From: Thalassospira profundimaris
GTDB taxonomy: Bacteria > Pseudomonadota > Alphaproteobacteria > Rhodospirillales > Thalassospiraceae
Length of the DNA stretch: 64,000 nt
Direction of reading: 5' to 3'
Assembly: GCF_003326755.1 (NCBI RefSeq)
Contig: NZ_JPWH01000004.1
Coordinates: 186,001 to 250,000, forward strand
The position numbers and the translations under genes were made by a program. The notes under the pieces were generated by a model that had not been told where the DNA came from, did not search any database, and saw only the letters and a list, made by a program, of their open reading frames with translations. This document shows, one piece after another, positions 52,797-62,987 of this stretch. How positions within the stretch are numbered: position 1 is the stretch's first letter; each line of letters begins with the position of its first letter.

Positions 52797-54167
52797 ATGA
52801 GTGTCAGTGCCGCTACCGGGGAAAGCCCGGAAATTGAAAGCCGGGCGCAGCTTGTTGAATGGTTCGAGTCCGGGTGCAAACCCAAACGTGACTGGGCCAT
52901 TGGAACCGAGCACGAGAAATTTGCCTTCACCCGCGAAGATTTGCGCCCGATCCCCTATGAGGGGGAACGGGGTGTCAAAGCCCTGCTAACCGCGCTTGCC
53001 GAGCGGTTTGACTGGGACCCGATCCTTGAAAATGGCAAGGTGATTGCGCTTTCCAAGGATAAATGTTCCGTCTCGCTGGAGCCGGGCGGGCAGATCGAAC
53101 TTTCCGGTGCGCCGCTTAAAAACATTCACCAGACCTGTGGTGAAGTGCACCAGCATCTGCATGAAATTCGCGAAGTTTGCGCCGGGCTGGATATTGATAT
53201 GCTGGGTGTCGGGCATAACCCGAAATGGGCGCGCGATGACATCCCCTGGATGCCAAAGGGCCGTTATGACATCATGCGCAACTACATGCCCAAGGTGGGT
53301 ACACTGGGCCTGGATATGATGCTGCGCACCTCGACCATCCAGGTCAATCTGGATTTCGACTCCGAATCCGACATGGCGCATAAATTCCGTACGTCCCTGG
53401 CATTGCAGCCGGTGGCAACCGCCCTGTTTGCCGCATCGCCCTTTGTCGATGGCAAACCCAGTGGCTATCTGTCGTCACGGTCCCATGTCTGGACCGATAC
53501 CGACCCGGACCGGTGTGGCATGCTGCCCTTTGTGTTCGAGGACAGCTTTGGTTTTGAACGCTATGTCGAATATATGCTCGACGTGCCGATGTATTTTGTC
53601 TATCGCGACGGCAAATATATCGATGCGTCTGGCAAATCGTTTCGCGATTTCATGGCGGGCAAGCTGGATGTTTTACCAGGTGAACGCCCAACCATGAATG
53701 ACTGGTCGGATCATATGACAACGGCCTTCCCCGAAGTGCGCCTGAAAAAGTTTTTGGAAATGCGCGGGGCCGATGGGGGCCCGTGGCGCCGTATCTGTGC
53801 CTTGCCCGCCCTGTGGGTTGGTTTGCTGTATGACAGTGCCAGCCTCGATGCCGCCTGGGAACTGGTCAAGGAACTTAGCGTTGCCGAACGCGAAGCACTG
53901 CGTAACGATGTGCCGCGCCTTGGGATGCAGACACCGTTTAAAAACGGCACCGTGCAGGATTTGGCAAAGGACGTGCTGGCGATTGCCAAACAGGGCCTTA
54001 AAAACCGCGCCAAGCTGGATGGTTATGGCGATGATGAAAGCCATTTTCTGGAAAGCCTGGAAGATGTGGCCGAAAGTGGCCGCACGCTTGCTGATGAATT
54101 TCTTGATCTTTACGAAACCCGTTGGGAAGGGTCGGTTGATCCGGTGTTTCGCGAATACGCCTATTGA
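52797..54167 (+). CDS. gshA: Glutamate-cysteine ligase (alphaproteobacterial/plant type)
   Basis: 456 residues. First enzyme of glutathione synthesis. Blocks: [76 protein letters not shown] and [26 protein letters not shown] precedes the ATG. This class is distinct from E. coli GshA. Confidence 0.92.
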   Translation: MSVSAATGESPEIESRAQLVEWFESGCKPKRDWAIGTEHEKFAFTREDLRPIPYEGERGVKALLTALAERFDWDPILENGKVIALSKDKCSVSLEPGGQIELSGAPLKNIHQTCGEVHQHLHEIREVCAGLDIDMLGVGHNPKWARDDIPWMPKGRYDIMRNYMPKVGTLGLDMMLRTSTIQVNLDFDSESDMAHKFRTSLALQPVATALFAASPFVDGKPSGYLSSRSHVWTDTDPDRCGMLPFVFEDSFGFERYVEYMLDVPMYFVYRDGKYIDASGKSFRDFMAGKLDVLPGERPTMNDWSDHMTTAFPEVRLKKFLEMRGADGGPWRRICALPALWVGLLYDSASLDAAWELVKELSVAEREALRNDVPRLGMQTPFKNGTVQDLAKDVLAIAKQGLKNRAKLDGYGDDESHFLESLEDVAESGRTLADEFLDLYETRWEGSVDPVFREYAY

Positions 54168-54191
54168 TTTGAAGGCTGCATTAAAATGGTT

Positions 54192-54222
54192 CAAGGGCGG
54201 TGGTAAATCCATCGCCCTTGTT
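54192..54222 (+). terminator. Hairpin after gshA
   Basis: CAAGGGCG pairs with CGCCCTTG (54213-54220), followed by TTGTAT; a weak terminator. Confidence 0.5.
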
Positions 54223-54274
54223 GTATCAGGCTTTACGTCAAATCTGTTTGCCCACCGAAAGAGGATGCCGGGTT

Positions 54275-54577
54275 ATGAAAGCTGTGCCATGTGAAACCAT
54301 GCAGGAAGTCCGCGACAATGTGGACCGTCTTGACCGGGTTTTGGTTGGCTTGTTGGCTGAACGGCTGGGCTATATCGAACAGGCGGCGCGCATCAAACAG
54401 TCCCGCGATGCGGTGCGTGATGAAGACCGCATCGAAGATGTGATTGCCAAGGTCAAAGCCCAGTGCAAAATTGACGGACTGGATGAAAACATCGCTGAAC
54501 GGCTGTGGCGCTTCATGATGGAAGACTATATCGCCCATGAATTCGTTAAATGGGATGAAATCCGAAAAGACGGCTAA
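54275..54577 (+). CDS. Chorismate mutase (AroQ type II)
   Basis: 100 residues, all helical. Rearranges chorismate to prephenate for Phe/Tyr synthesis. Active-site positions appear in VDRLDRVLVGLLAERLGYIE, AARIKQS (Arg/Lys) and EDRIEDVIAKV. Starts at 54275; upstream residues in the open frame overlap the hairpin. Stand-alone domain. Confidence 0.88.
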   Translation: MKAVPCETMQEVRDNVDRLDRVLVGLLAERLGYIEQAARIKQSRDAVRDEDRIEDVIAKVKAQCKIDGLDENIAERLWRFMMEDYIAHEFVKWDEIRKDG

Positions 54578-54625
54578 ATTACGGATCGGAAACAACAAAA
54601 TCCTGTCTGGCGCTGGCGGTTGAAA

Positions 54626-54658
54626 AACCCGGCACTATATCTGGCGCAATGCCGGGTT
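54626..54658. other. Inverted repeat upstream of fumC
   Basis: AACCCGGCA pairs with TGCCGGGTT across a 15-base loop, with no T run. Could be a terminator for chorismate mutase or a leader structure of fumC. Confidence 0.35.
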
Positions 54659-54698
54659 CCCGCCCCGGTCAGTATGTTCTGACACGGAGGATTTTATT

Positions 54699-56090
54699 GT
54701 GACCAGTCAAACCAGCACCCGTACTGAAAAGGATACGATGGGCGAAATCCAGGTGCCGTCGGATCGGTATTGGGGCGCACAAACCCAGCGTTCAAGTGAG
54801 AATTTCCGCATTGGCGGCGAAAAAATGCCCGAAGCCCTGATTCGCGCCTTTGGCCTGCAAAAGCTGGCGGCAGCACGGGCCAACCGGGCCTTGGGCAATC
54901 TCGAACCGAAAATTGCCGATGTTATTCAGGCCGCTGCCCGCGAGGTGGCCGATGGCAAATTGTCGGATCATTTTCCACTGGTGGTGTGGCAAACCGGTAG
55001 TGGCACGCAAACCAACATGAATGCCAACGAGGTGATTGCCAATCGCGCCTGTGAATATTTGGGGGCGCCGCTGGGGCAGCGTGAACCGGTCCATCCCAAT
55101 GATCATGTCAATCGGGGGCAATCCTCGAATGACAGTTTCCCGACCGCCATGCACATTGCCGCCGTGATCGAGATCGAGGAACGCCTCAAACCTGCCCTGC
55201 GTCATTTGCGCGAAACGCTGGAGGCCAAAAGCAGGGCCTTTGGGAAGATCGTCAAAATTGGCCGCACCCATATGCAGGATGCCGTGCCGGTAACATTGGG
55301 CCAGGAATTTTCCGGTTATGCGGCCCAAATCGAACTGGGCCTGGACCGCATTGAGGATGCCCTGAAACGTCTGACCAAACTGGCCCAGGGCGGCACGGCA
55401 CTGGGGACCGGCCTGAATGCACCGGACGGTTTTGATGAACAGTTCGCCCGGGAAATCAGCAGTCTGACCGGTCTGAAGTTCGAGACGGCAGCCAACAAGT
55501 TCGAGGCCCTGGCCGCCCATGATGCCTGTGTTGAAATGTCGGGTGTGATGAATGTGCTGGCCGCATCCCTGATGAAAATTGGCAATGATATTCGCCTGCT
55601 GGGCTCTGGTCCGCGTTGCGGGCTGGGTGAATTGATTTTGCCTGCCAACGAACCGGGATCCTCGATTATGCCGGGCAAGGTTAACCCTACCCAGGCCGAA
55701 GCCCTGACAATGGTTTGTGCCCAGGTGATGGGCAATCATGTTACCGTTTCGGTGGCGGGATCCAACGGGCATTTGGACCTGAATGTGTTCAAGCCGGTGA
55801 TTATTTATAACCTGTTGCAATCCATTCGCCTGCTTGCCGATGCGTCGGTCAGCTTTGCCGATCATTGCATTGCCGGGATCGAGGCGGACGAAGAAAAAAT
55901 CAATAGCTATGTCGAACAAAGCCTGATGCTGGTCACAGCTCTGGCGCCGCATATTGGCTATGACAACGCCGCCGCCGTTGCCAAAAAGGCGCATAAGGAC
56001 CGGTCCAGCCTGAAGGAAGCCGCCATCGCGCTCGGGCATCTCGATGCCGAAAAATTTGATGAATTGGTGCGCGCCGAGGATATGATCTGA
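54699..56090 (+). CDS. fumC: Class II fumarate hydratase
   Basis: 463 residues. TCA-cycle enzyme interconverting fumarate and malate; no iron-sulfur cluster. Signature [15 protein letters not shown], plus [38 protein letters not shown] and [15 protein letters not shown] start with a strong ACGGAGG site eight bases ahead. Confidence 0.95.
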   Translation: MTSQTSTRTEKDTMGEIQVPSDRYWGAQTQRSSENFRIGGEKMPEALIRAFGLQKLAAARANRALGNLEPKIADVIQAAAREVADGKLSDHFPLVVWQTGSGTQTNMNANEVIANRACEYLGAPLGQREPVHPNDHVNRGQSSNDSFPTAMHIAAVIEIEERLKPALRHLRETLEAKSRAFGKIVKIGRTHMQDAVPVTLGQEFSGYAAQIELGLDRIEDALKRLTKLAQGGTALGTGLNAPDGFDEQFAREISSLTGLKFETAANKFEALAAHDACVEMSGVMNVLAASLMKIGNDIRLLGSGPRCGLGELILPANEPGSSIMPGKVNPTQAEALTMVCAQVMGNHVTVSVAGSNGHLDLNVFKPVIIYNLLQSIRLLADASVSFADHCIAGIEADEEKINSYVEQSLMLVTALAPHIGYDNAAAVAKKAHKDRSSLKEAAIALGHLDAEKFDELVRAEDMI

Positions 56091-56137
56091 CAGGCGGTAT
56101 CCGGGCCGTGATGCGATAACGATTTTAGCTTTTATTT

Positions 56138-56166
56138 GGCCGGGTTGTGAATGCCCGGCCATTTTT
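56138..56166 (+). terminator. Terminator of fumC
   Basis: GGCCGGG pairs with CCCGGCC (56154-56160), then ATTTTTATT. Confidence 0.75.
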
Positions 56167-56641
56167 ATTGCGGAAATGCCGCCTTAAGCATGGTGGGCAC
56201 AATGACCCGGTGAAACGGCATGATGGTTGCCAGATAGGCCCGGCCAAACATGTTGTGGCGCTTTGTCAGCGTTGTGGCTCGGATCAGGGTTTGGTCGGGG
56301 CTGTCATGTTCAACTTCCACCAACAGCCTGAAATCAAGGTGCTTGTCATCCAGGCCCAGCGTGATCGAGGATTCAGATCGCGCCATGATGGGAAAAATAC
56401 CGATAATGTTCGGATCCGTGCTGTCTCTTGCGCCAGATTTCAAACCAAACGGACGGACGACCAGATCGCGAAACCGCATTAAATGAACCACCCAGTCTGG
56501 CCGGGATGCCATAATTTTATGCGCCGCCATTTCGGGCGTGATGGCGTTGTTTGATGTGCGAATGGCAAAGGCATCGGCCCAGTCGGCATTTGGCATGGCA
56601 ACATGAGGCAGAAAGACCGGAACGAAAGAAGGTTGGGCCAT
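56165..56641 (-). CDS. DUF2867-family protein
   Basis: 158 residues from the ATG at 56641. Core pattern MASRPDWVVHLMRFRDLVVRPFGLK, GIFPIMARSESSITLGLDDK, LDFRLLVEVE, and IMPFHRVIVPTMLK matches DUF2867, a small family of unknown function with a START-like feel. The upstream open frame of about 88 codons is unlikely coding. Convergent with fumC. Confidence 0.75.
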   Translation of the reverse strand: MAQPSFVPVFLPHVAMPNADWADAFAIRTSNNAITPEMAAHKIMASRPDWVVHLMRFRDLVVRPFGLKSGARDSTDPNIIGIFPIMARSESSITLGLDDKHLDFRLLVEVEHDSPDQTLIRATTLTKRHNMFGRAYLATIMPFHRVIVPTMLKAAFPQ

Positions 56642-56926
56642 GTGGCATTCCTTTTCGGACAAGGCGATACGGTCAGACGGAACTGTCGCATCAAATGCGG
56701 GCAACCATAGCGATAAAATGCTGATTTGTCTGGTCTTTATGCGGTTGTTTGCCGCTTTTTGGGTTGTGGCCTCGGGCGGGGATATTGCAGGTGTAAAAAA
56801 TGCACGTCCCGGCCTTTCAGATGGGCATGTAAAAAATCGCTGCAAAAGTGCGCTGATTAAAATTTCGGCGGGACAAATTGATATAGGATATTGCCGGGCA
56901 ACCATCGATTGGGCATATCATGTCCC

Positions 56927-57475
56927 ATGACAGCAGGAATTTCAGCATACTGGCCGTTCTCTGCCTCAGTGCCCCTGGCATTGCGCGCAGGGGGGCGGCG
57001 CACCCGCGATGGTGTTCAATGCTCCCCGCAACATGGTCTGCGGGTGTGGGGGCTGATTTTTGTTGTCTTGCTGGCCTCTCTGACACAGGCGGGTGTCCCG
57101 CTTGCCCTGCATGGGGCAGGTGGCAGCGGGCCGGGTTCGTTAACGGCTGCCTCGGATGTTATTTATATCTGTACTGGCAGCGGTATACAGCCTGTTCGTC
57201 TGGACGCGTCGGGGAACGCCAGTCGTCGGGGTGGTGTGTCTTCGCTGGCGAGCGAGGGCCAAAACACCCCGGTAAACGGCAAATCGGCGCCCTCTCATGC
57301 CTTTTGTGCACATTGTGCCTTTTGTCATGCCTTGCCGGTTTTAACCGCCGAATTTTTGCTGTCCCATCCGGTGGCACAAACCCGGATTATTCGTCTGGTT
57401 GCGGGTAAGGGGGCGCGCCATGTGAGGGCAATTTATGGTTTCGCCGCAAGGGGGCCACCTGTCGTTCCTGCCTGA
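56927..57475 (+). CDS. DUF2946-like protein beside copper chaperone
   Basis: 182 residues, start uncertain. One membrane segment or late signal (GLRVWGLIFVVLLASLTQAG), then VIYICTGSGIQPV and the cysteine/histidine cluster HAFCAHCAFCHALPVL typical of DUF2946 proteins, which sit near copper genes. The CxxCxxC arrangement could bind copper. It ends about 40 bases before the PCuAC gene, so a shared copper-handling role is likely. Confidence 0.6.
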   Translation: MTAGISAYWPFSASVPLALRAGGRRTRDGVQCSPQHGLRVWGLIFVVLLASLTQAGVPLALHGAGGSGPGSLTAASDVIYICTGSGIQPVRLDASGNASRRGGVSSLASEGQNTPVNGKSAPSHAFCAHCAFCHALPVLTAEFLLSHPVAQTRIIRLVAGKGARHVRAIYGFAARGPPVVPA

Positions 57476-57515
57476 ACAGCCCGGGAATTATTCACATTCA
57501 GACAGGTAGAGCATC

Positions 57516-58064
57516 ATGCGTAAATCATTCTTTGCCGGAGCCGCGATTGTGGCTGCTTTGCTGGCATCTTTTCCGGCCTTTGCCGGTGATATTTCCATCT
57601 CCAACGCCTGGAGCAAGGAATCCATTGGCCGGGTTCCCAACGGGGCCGTGTTTTTCACTATTGAAAATGCCGGTGCCGAGGACCGTATTATCGGGGCAAC
57701 ATCCAGCCTTGCCGATAAAACCGAACTGCATACCCACATTATGGATGGCAATGTGATGAAGATGCGCCAGGTTGACGGCGGGGTGGAGGTGCCAGCCCAC
57801 GGTGCGGTGGCCTTCAAACCGGGTAGCTATCATGTCATGCTGATCGGGCTGCATGATCCGCTTAAGGCGGGGCAGCATATTGCCCTGACCCTGCAATTTG
57901 AAAAGGCGGGGGATGTGCCGGTGGATGCCGAAGTGCTGACCCTGGATGAGGCCTCTAAAATGGCCTCTCATGGTGCCATGAAAATGGACATGAAACAGGG
58001 TATGAAACCGGACATGAAAGGCGCGATGGATCATTCTGGCGGCATGGGTAAAATGAAAAACTGA
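57516..58064 (+). CDS. Periplasmic copper chaperone PCu(A)C
   Basis: 182 residues. Sec signal MRKSFFAGAAIVAALLASFP ending AFA/GDI. The copper motif is complete: HTHIMDGNVMKMR with a later YHVML. PCuAC delivers Cu(I) to cytochrome oxidase CuA. The Met/His-rich tail (MKMDMKQGMKPDMKGAMDHS) is an extra copper-binding extension seen in some members. Confidence 0.9.
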   Translation: MRKSFFAGAAIVAALLASFPAFAGDISISNAWSKESIGRVPNGAVFFTIENAGAEDRIIGATSSLADKTELHTHIMDGNVMKMRQVDGGVEVPAHGAVAFKPGSYHVMLIGLHDPLKAGQHIALTLQFEKAGDVPVDAEVLTLDEASKMASHGAMKMDMKQGMKPDMKGAMDHSGGMGKMKN

Positions 58065-58099
58065 CGGCTGTGACGAGCGGCAGTTGATTGAGGATGAAA

Positions 58100-58128
58100 G
58101 GGGAGGCGGATTGAACTGCCTCCCTTTT
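58100..58128 (+). terminator. Terminator of the PCuAC gene
   Basis: GGGAGGC (58101-58107) pairs with GCCTCCC (58118-58124), followed by TTTT. Confidence 0.72.
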
Positions 58129-58170
58129 GTCGTCATGATCGATTTTTTATCTGATCAGGACGATGCCCCG

Positions 58171-58665
58171 ATGCCCACAATTGACGAACTGATTGCCCGG
58201 CTGAACCTTTTGCCGCATCCCGAAGGCGGTTATTATGCCGAAACCTATCGCTCGGATGAAACCACCAATCCCGGCGGGCGCTATCCTGATGGTCGCGCGA
58301 CCGGTACGGCGATATATTATCTTTTAACCCCCGATACCTTTTCGGGGATGCACATTCTGACCTCCGACGAGATTTTTCATTTCTATCTGGGCGATGCGGT
58401 GGAGCAACTCCAGCTTTTTGCCGATGGCCGCCACAACCTTGTGGAAATCGGCACCGACATTTCCGCCGGGCAGCGCCCGCAAAGGGTGGTGCCCAAAAAT
58501 GTCTGGCAGGGGGCGCGGTTAAAACCGGGTGGCACATTTGCCCTGCTGGGCTGTACCGTCGCGCCGGGTTTTGATTTTGCCGATTTTGCGATGGGCAAAC
58601 GCGCCGACCTTGTGGCCCGCTGGCCTGCGGCAACCGATATGATAACGGCCTTGACCCGGGATTGA
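58171..58665 (+). CDS. DUF985 cupin-family protein
   Basis: 164 residues. Cupin of the DUF985 type: LIARLNLLPHPEGGYYAETY, AIYYLLTPDTFSGMHILTSD, EIFHFYLGDAVEQLQL and GCTVAPGFDFADFAMG. Cytoplasmic; function unknown. The frame is open from 58084, but that part is the preceding terminator. An ATG at 58135 is an alternative start. Confidence 0.83.
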   Translation: MPTIDELIARLNLLPHPEGGYYAETYRSDETTNPGGRYPDGRATGTAIYYLLTPDTFSGMHILTSDEIFHFYLGDAVEQLQLFADGRHNLVEIGTDISAGQRPQRVVPKNVWQGARLKPGGTFALLGCTVAPGFDFADFAMGKRADLVARWPAATDMITALTRD

Positions 58666-58714
58666 TTTTAAGGCGCAATTATCGGAATAAATTTGCGACG
58701 GATCGGGGAAAATA

Positions 58715-59359
58715 ATGTCGTTTGATACATGGCTGGTTTTTATGGGTGCCGCCTTTGCGCTGTCCATTGCACCAGGGCCCAACAACCTGATGGCAATGTT
58801 TAATGGCGCACGGTATGGCGTCGGGGCCTCTGCCTTTGGCGGCATTGGCCGTTTGCTTGCATTTGCCCTGATGATTGCGATTACAGCAACCGGACTGGGG
58901 GTGGTGCTGGCAACCAGCGAACTTGCCTTTGTCGTCATCAAATGGGCCGGGGCGGCCTATCTGGTTTATCTGGGCATCAAAACCTGGCGCAGTACTGTTG
59001 CATCGGCAAATACGGACGATGTGGACCCCGCGGAAGACGCGGTTTTGGGGCGGCGTCCGCGCGCCATTGACCTGGCCCGGCGGGAGTTCCTAACCGCAAT
59101 GGGGAATCCCAAGGCGATCCTTATTTTCACGGCATTTTTCCCGCAATTTTTGACGGCACAGCATTCTTATGGTTTGCAATTTGCCATTATGGGCGTGACG
59201 TTTTTGGCAATGGAGGCCTGCGTCTTAATGGCCTATGGCCTTGTGGGCGGGCAGGTAAAGGGCTTTGTGCGTTCTGCCCGGCATTTGCGTATTTTAAACC
59301 GTGTGAGCGGCGGTGTGCTGATGGGGGCGGGGGCGATGCTTGCCGCTGCGCGCCGTTAG
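58715..59359 (+). CDS. LysE/RhtB-family amino-acid exporter
   Basis: 214 residues, six membrane segments. Family N-terminus FALSIAPGPNNLMAMFNGAR and GAAYLVYLGIKTWRS, plus FLTAMGNPKAILIFTAFFPQ. Exports amino acids or homoserine lactones; substrate unknown. Single gene. Confidence 0.87.
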   Translation: MSFDTWLVFMGAAFALSIAPGPNNLMAMFNGARYGVGASAFGGIGRLLAFALMIAITATGLGVVLATSELAFVVIKWAGAAYLVYLGIKTWRSTVASANTDDVDPAEDAVLGRRPRAIDLARREFLTAMGNPKAILIFTAFFPQFLTAQHSYGLQFAIMGVTFLAMEACVLMAYGLVGGQVKGFVRSARHLRILNRVSGGVLMGAGAMLAAARR

Positions 59360-59422
59360 TCGGGGGGCTTTGCAAACGGCTGATACCGGAACACAACATT
59401 GCCGGTGATGTAAAGTAGAGAA

Positions 59423-59450
59423 AACGGGCTGTCGGTTTTGGCAGCCCGTT
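59423..59450. terminator. Bidirectional terminator, lysE-like gene/small membrane protein
   Basis: AACGGGCTG pairs with CAGCCCGTT between convergent genes, with T- and A-rich flanks. Confidence 0.7.
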
Positions 59451-59462
59451 TGTCTTGCGGGT

Positions 59463-59813
59463 TTAAGTGCTGCTGCCAAAGAGGCTTATCAGGCAAGTGA
59501 CGAATACCACCACGGTTAGAATGGCCAAAATATAGGCCCAATACCGTACTTTGATGAAAAAGATGCTGTCGCCGCGCTTGAGCAACACCATTTCCCCGGT
59601 CTTTTCATCGCGCAATTCACGGCCCTTGTCGGACCGTTCCAGCCAGCGCACGGTTTGAAACGCGGCCAGAGTCGCACCCAGGGCGACAATCGCGGGGAAT
59701 ATTTGTTGGGGAACAAATTGTTCCAGCAATGCGCAGGCAAACATGGCGATCATTGCGCCAACCAACGCGCCCAAGGGCAGTAAAATGCCCCATCCTCTCC
59801 AGATAATAAACAT
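59463..59813 (-). CDS. Hypothetical small membrane protein
   Basis: 116 residues from the ATG at 59813. Two N-terminal hydrophobic segments (ILLPLGALVGAMIAMFACAL; IFPAIVALGATLAAF), a charged middle (RSDKGRELRDEKTGEMVLLK) and a C-terminal helix (YWAYILAILTVVVFVTCLIS). No family recognised. The upstream frame to 59915 is unlikely to be coding. Confidence 0.6.
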   Translation of the reverse strand: MFIIWRGWGILLPLGALVGAMIAMFACALLEQFVPQQIFPAIVALGATLAAFQTVRWLERSDKGRELRDEKTGEMVLLKRGDSIFFIKVRYWAYILAILTVVVFVTCLISLFGSST

Positions 59814-59958
59814 GTAATCCTCTGTGTTTGCTGTTTTTATTCTTAAGCTCGATGCAGGGGATTTATGGCGCAGGATGATGTGTTGCGAAACAAAAAATTT
59901 CGTTTCGCAGCGCATATGTCATGGCTTTGAAAATATTCTGCGGGCATTTGCAAAATAA

Positions 59959-59992
59959 ATAACGGGACGCAAAATGTTTTGCGTCCCGTTAT
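59959..59992 (-). terminator. Terminator of the dpp operon
   Basis: ATAACGGGACGCAAAA pairs perfectly with TTTTGCGTCCCGTTAT around a 2-nt loop; the leftward transcript continues into a T-rich tract. Confidence 0.75.
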
Positions 59993-60037
59993 TCCGTTCA
60001 ATTCGGAATATGGTTTAACCACCGATATTGTATGAAA

Positions 60038-61033
60038 TCAGGAAATTTCCTCGACCCGGTGGCAGGCGACTTCGCGGCCGTCAAATACGCGCAGTTCCGG
60101 GCGCACCTGGGCGCAATGCTCGGTCGCAAACGGGCAGCGTTTATGAAAGGCACAGCCCGACGGCGGATTGATCGGCGAGGGGAGTTCGCCGGTCAGCGGT
60201 TCGGATTTTACCCGCTGGGTCGGGTCAATTTTTGGCGCCGATGCCAGAAGTGCGCGGGTATAGGGATGGAGCGGACGGTTGAACAAATCCTCCGTCGGGC
60301 CTTTTTCCGCCACCCGGCCCAGATACATCACCATCACGTCATCGGCAATGTGCCGCACCACTGACAGGTCATGCGAAATGAACACATAGGCGACATTCAT
60401 TTCGTCCTGAAGGTCCATCATCAGGTTCAAAACCTGGGCCTGAACCGAAACGTCCAGCGCGGAAACCGGTTCGTCGGCGACAATGACTTTTGGCTCCAGA
60501 ATCAGCGCACGCGCAATGGCGATACGCTGGCGCTGCCCGCCCGAAAACATGTGCGGATACCGCCCGTAAAATTCCGGGCGCAGGCCGACCTTGGCCATTG
60601 TGTCGCGCACACGTTCCTGGCGTTCCTTGCGGCCCAGCCTGTCCATGTTCAGCAAAACCGGCTCTTCCAGAATTTGCCCGACCTTCTTGCGCGGGTTAAG
60701 CGACCCGTAAGGGTTCTGGAAAATCATTTGCACGGTACGGCGAAACAGCTTGGCATCCTTTTCCGAAAGATTGCCAACCGCCGCGCCATTGATTTTAAGC
60801 GCGCCTGATGACGGCTTTTCAATCAGGGTTAACTGGCGGCCCAGGGTGGATTTGCCACAGCCCGATTCTCCGACCACCGCCAGGGTTTTGCGGGCTTCAA
60901 GCGAAAAGGAAACCCCGTCCAGTGCCTTGACCGTGGCGGTCTGTTTGCCCAAACCGCCACCGACCGAATAATGCCGCGCCAGATTGTCGCCTTCCATCAG
61001 GGCAACACCGGGTTTTGACTCAAGAAAGCTCAT
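60038..61033 (-). CDS. dppF: Dipeptide ABC transporter ATPase DppF
   Basis: 331 residues. Walker A VGESGCGKSTLGRQ, signature FSGGQRQRIAIARAL, Walker B VIVADEPVSALDVSVQAQ, and the oligopeptide-family C-terminal cysteine motif GCAFHKRCPFATEHC. Second ATPase of the peptide importer. Its start overlaps the DppD end by one base. Confidence 0.9.
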   Translation of the reverse strand: MSFLESKPGVALMEGDNLARHYSVGGGLGKQTATVKALDGVSFSLEARKTLAVVGESGCGKSTLGRQLTLIEKPSSGALKINGAAVGNLSEKDAKLFRRTVQMIFQNPYGSLNPRKKVGQILEEPVLLNMDRLGRKERQERVRDTMAKVGLRPEFYGRYPHMFSGGQRQRIAIARALILEPKVIVADEPVSALDVSVQAQVLNLMMDLQDEMNVAYVFISHDLSVVRHIADDVMVMYLGRVAEKGPTEDLFNRPLHPYTRALLASAPKIDPTQRVKSEPLTGELPSPINPPSGCAFHKRCPFATEHCAQVRPELRVFDGREVACHRVEEIS

Positions 61034-62022
61034 TATGCGGTCCTCCCGGTTGGCTGGCCGTTATCATCAAGCGGATAGAAGCACCGCACATCGCGCCCGT
61101 AATAGTCTTCCACCAGCGGCTGTTGGGCCACACATTTGTCGGTGGCATAGCGGCACCGCGGTGCCAGCAGGCAGCCATCCGGCCGGTCGTGGGCGCCTGG
61201 CACCACGCCAGGGATGGTACGCAGGCGATCATGGCCTTCGGACCGTTCCGGCAGGGCCTCCAGCAGTGCCTGGGTATAGGGGTGGCGCGGTGCGGCAAAC
61301 AGGCCGTCCGCCGGGCCACTTTCAAACAATTGCCCCGCATACATTACCTGAATGCGGTCCGCTGCCTCCGACACCAGCGCCAGGTCATGGGTGATCAGGA
61401 TCAGGGCCATGTCACTGTCGGCCTGCAATTTCAACAGCAGATCAATGATCTGGGCCTGAATGGTGACGTCAAGGGCGGTGGTCGGTTCATCGGCCACCAG
61501 CAGGCGCGGGTTACATGCAATCGCCATTGCAATCACGATACGCTGGCTCATCCCGCCCGAAAGCTGGTGCGGATAGGCCGTCATGCGTGATTTCGGGTCG
61601 GGAATACCGACCTGGTTGAGCAGGTCAAGGGTGCGTTCCCGGCGCTGGCGTTTATTACCGCCTTCATGCACCTTCAGGGCTTCCATGATTTGGGCTTCAA
61701 CCGTGTAACACGGGTTAAGGGCCGACATCGGGTCCTGAAAAATCATGGCAATGTCTTTGCCGGTGATTTTGCGGCGCTGGCGGGCGGGCATGCGCAACAA
61801 ATCCTGCCCGTCAAAGGTCAGGCTGTCGGCGGTGACGCGACCGGGATAGTCAATCAGCCCCATCAGGGCGAGCGAGCTTACCGACTTGCCAGAGCCCGAT
61901 TCACCCACGATGCCCAGAACTTCTCCGCGATCGACCGAATAACTGACAGAATCAACCGCACGGAAGGGATTGTTTTCCGAGCCAAATTCCACCGTCAGGT
62001 TTTTTACTTCTAATAATGCCAT
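61033..62022 (-). CDS. dppD: Dipeptide ABC transporter ATPase DppD
   Basis: 329 residues. Walker [19 protein letters not shown], signature [14 protein letters not shown], Walker [21 protein letters not shown]-terminal [14 protein letters not shown]. Pairs with DppF on the DppB-DppC membrane dimer. Starts 6 bases after dppC. Confidence 0.9.
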   Translation of the reverse strand: MALLEVKNLTVEFGSENNPFRAVDSVSYSVDRGEVLGIVGESGSGKSVSSLALMGLIDYPGRVTADSLTFDGQDLLRMPARQRRKITGKDIAMIFQDPMSALNPCYTVEAQIMEALKVHEGGNKRQRRERTLDLLNQVGIPDPKSRMTAYPHQLSGGMSQRIVIAMAIACNPRLLVADEPTTALDVTIQAQIIDLLLKLQADSDMALILITHDLALVSEAADRIQVMYAGQLFESGPADGLFAAPRHPYTQALLEALPERSEGHDRLRTIPGVVPGAHDRPDGCLLAPRCRYATDKCVAQQPLVEDYYGRDVRCFYPLDDNGQPTGRTA

Positions 62023-62028
62023 GACGAT

Positions 62029-62973
62029 TTACCGCTTCATCTTGGGATCAAGGGCATCACGCAGACCATCGCCCATCAGGTTGAAGGCCAGCACGGTGAT
62101 CAGGATACACAGGCCGGGGAAGGTGACGATCCACCAGGCCGACCCCACGAATTCGCGGGCATTTGCCAGCATCGATCCCCATTCCGGTGTCGGGGCCTGG
62201 GCCCCAAGGCCGAGAAAGCCAAGGGCGGCCGCATCCAGAATGGCGTTGGAAATACCCAATGTGCCCTGCACGATCAGCGGGGCGGCACAATTGGGCAGGA
62301 TGTTGACAAACATCTGGCGCAAGGCCCCTGCACCGGCAATTTGGGATGCGGTGACATATTCCTTGTTCAGCTCCGAAATCACCGAGGCACGGGTGAGGCG
62401 CACATAATGTGGTAACTGCACAATCGCAATGGCCAGCATCGCATTGATCAGACTGGGGCCAAGGATGGTCACAATTGCCAGTGCCAGCACCAGGCTGGGA
62501 ATGGACAGCATGATGTCCATCACCCGCATGATGCCAATTTCAACCCAGCCCCGGAAATACCCGGCCGACAAACCCAGGGTCACGCCAAAGACAACGGAAA
62601 TGATGACCACGAACAGGCCGATAAAAACCGAAAGCTGTGCGCCATAAATCAGGCGCGACACCATGTCACGGCCAACGGCATCCGTACCCAGCAGATATTC
62701 CATTTTGCCGCCTTCCTGCCAGGCTGGCGGCATTTGAATGGCGGACCGGTCCTGAATGATCGGATCATGCGGGGCGACAACCTGGGCAAAGACAGCCAGG
62801 AAAACGACGATTGCCACGATGATCAGGCCCGCAAGCGCGCCCCGGTTTTGCCGAAAATAATGCCAGAATTCGGCCAGCGGCGAGGGCGGCTTTGCCACGA
62901 TGCTGGCTTCAAGCTCCTGAAGGGCGGCATCGTCCTGATCGGTTGATGTGGCGGGATTTGGTGATGTGTTCAT
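62029..62973 (-). CDS. dppC: Dipeptide ABC transporter permease DppC
   Basis: 314 residues. N-terminal tail, then six helices with the BPD_transp_1 EAA loop (YVTASQIAGAGALRQMFVNI LPN region) and GTDAVGRDMVSRLIYGA near residue 95, typical of OppC/DppC. Forms the channel with DppB. Confidence 0.9.
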   Translation of the reverse strand: MNTSPNPATSTDQDDAALQELEASIVAKPPSPLAEFWHYFRQNRGALAGLIIVAIVVFLAVFAQVVAPHDPIIQDRSAIQMPPAWQEGGKMEYLLGTDAVGRDMVSRLIYGAQLSVFIGLFVVIISVVFGVTLGLSAGYFRGWVEIGIMRVMDIMLSIPSLVLALAIVTILGPSLINAMLAIAIVQLPHYVRLTRASVISELNKEYVTASQIAGAGALRQMFVNILPNCAAPLIVQGTLGISNAILDAAALGFLGLGAQAPTPEWGSMLANAREFVGSAWWIVTFPGLCILITVLAFNLMGDGLRDALDPKMKR

Positions 62974-62987
62974 AACTTTGCCATCCC

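Noticed and set aside
54792..56162. 456-residue open frame on the minus strand opposite fumC
   Set aside because: It is antisense to an unmistakable fumC, with His/Gln/Gly-rich content typical of a shadow frame.
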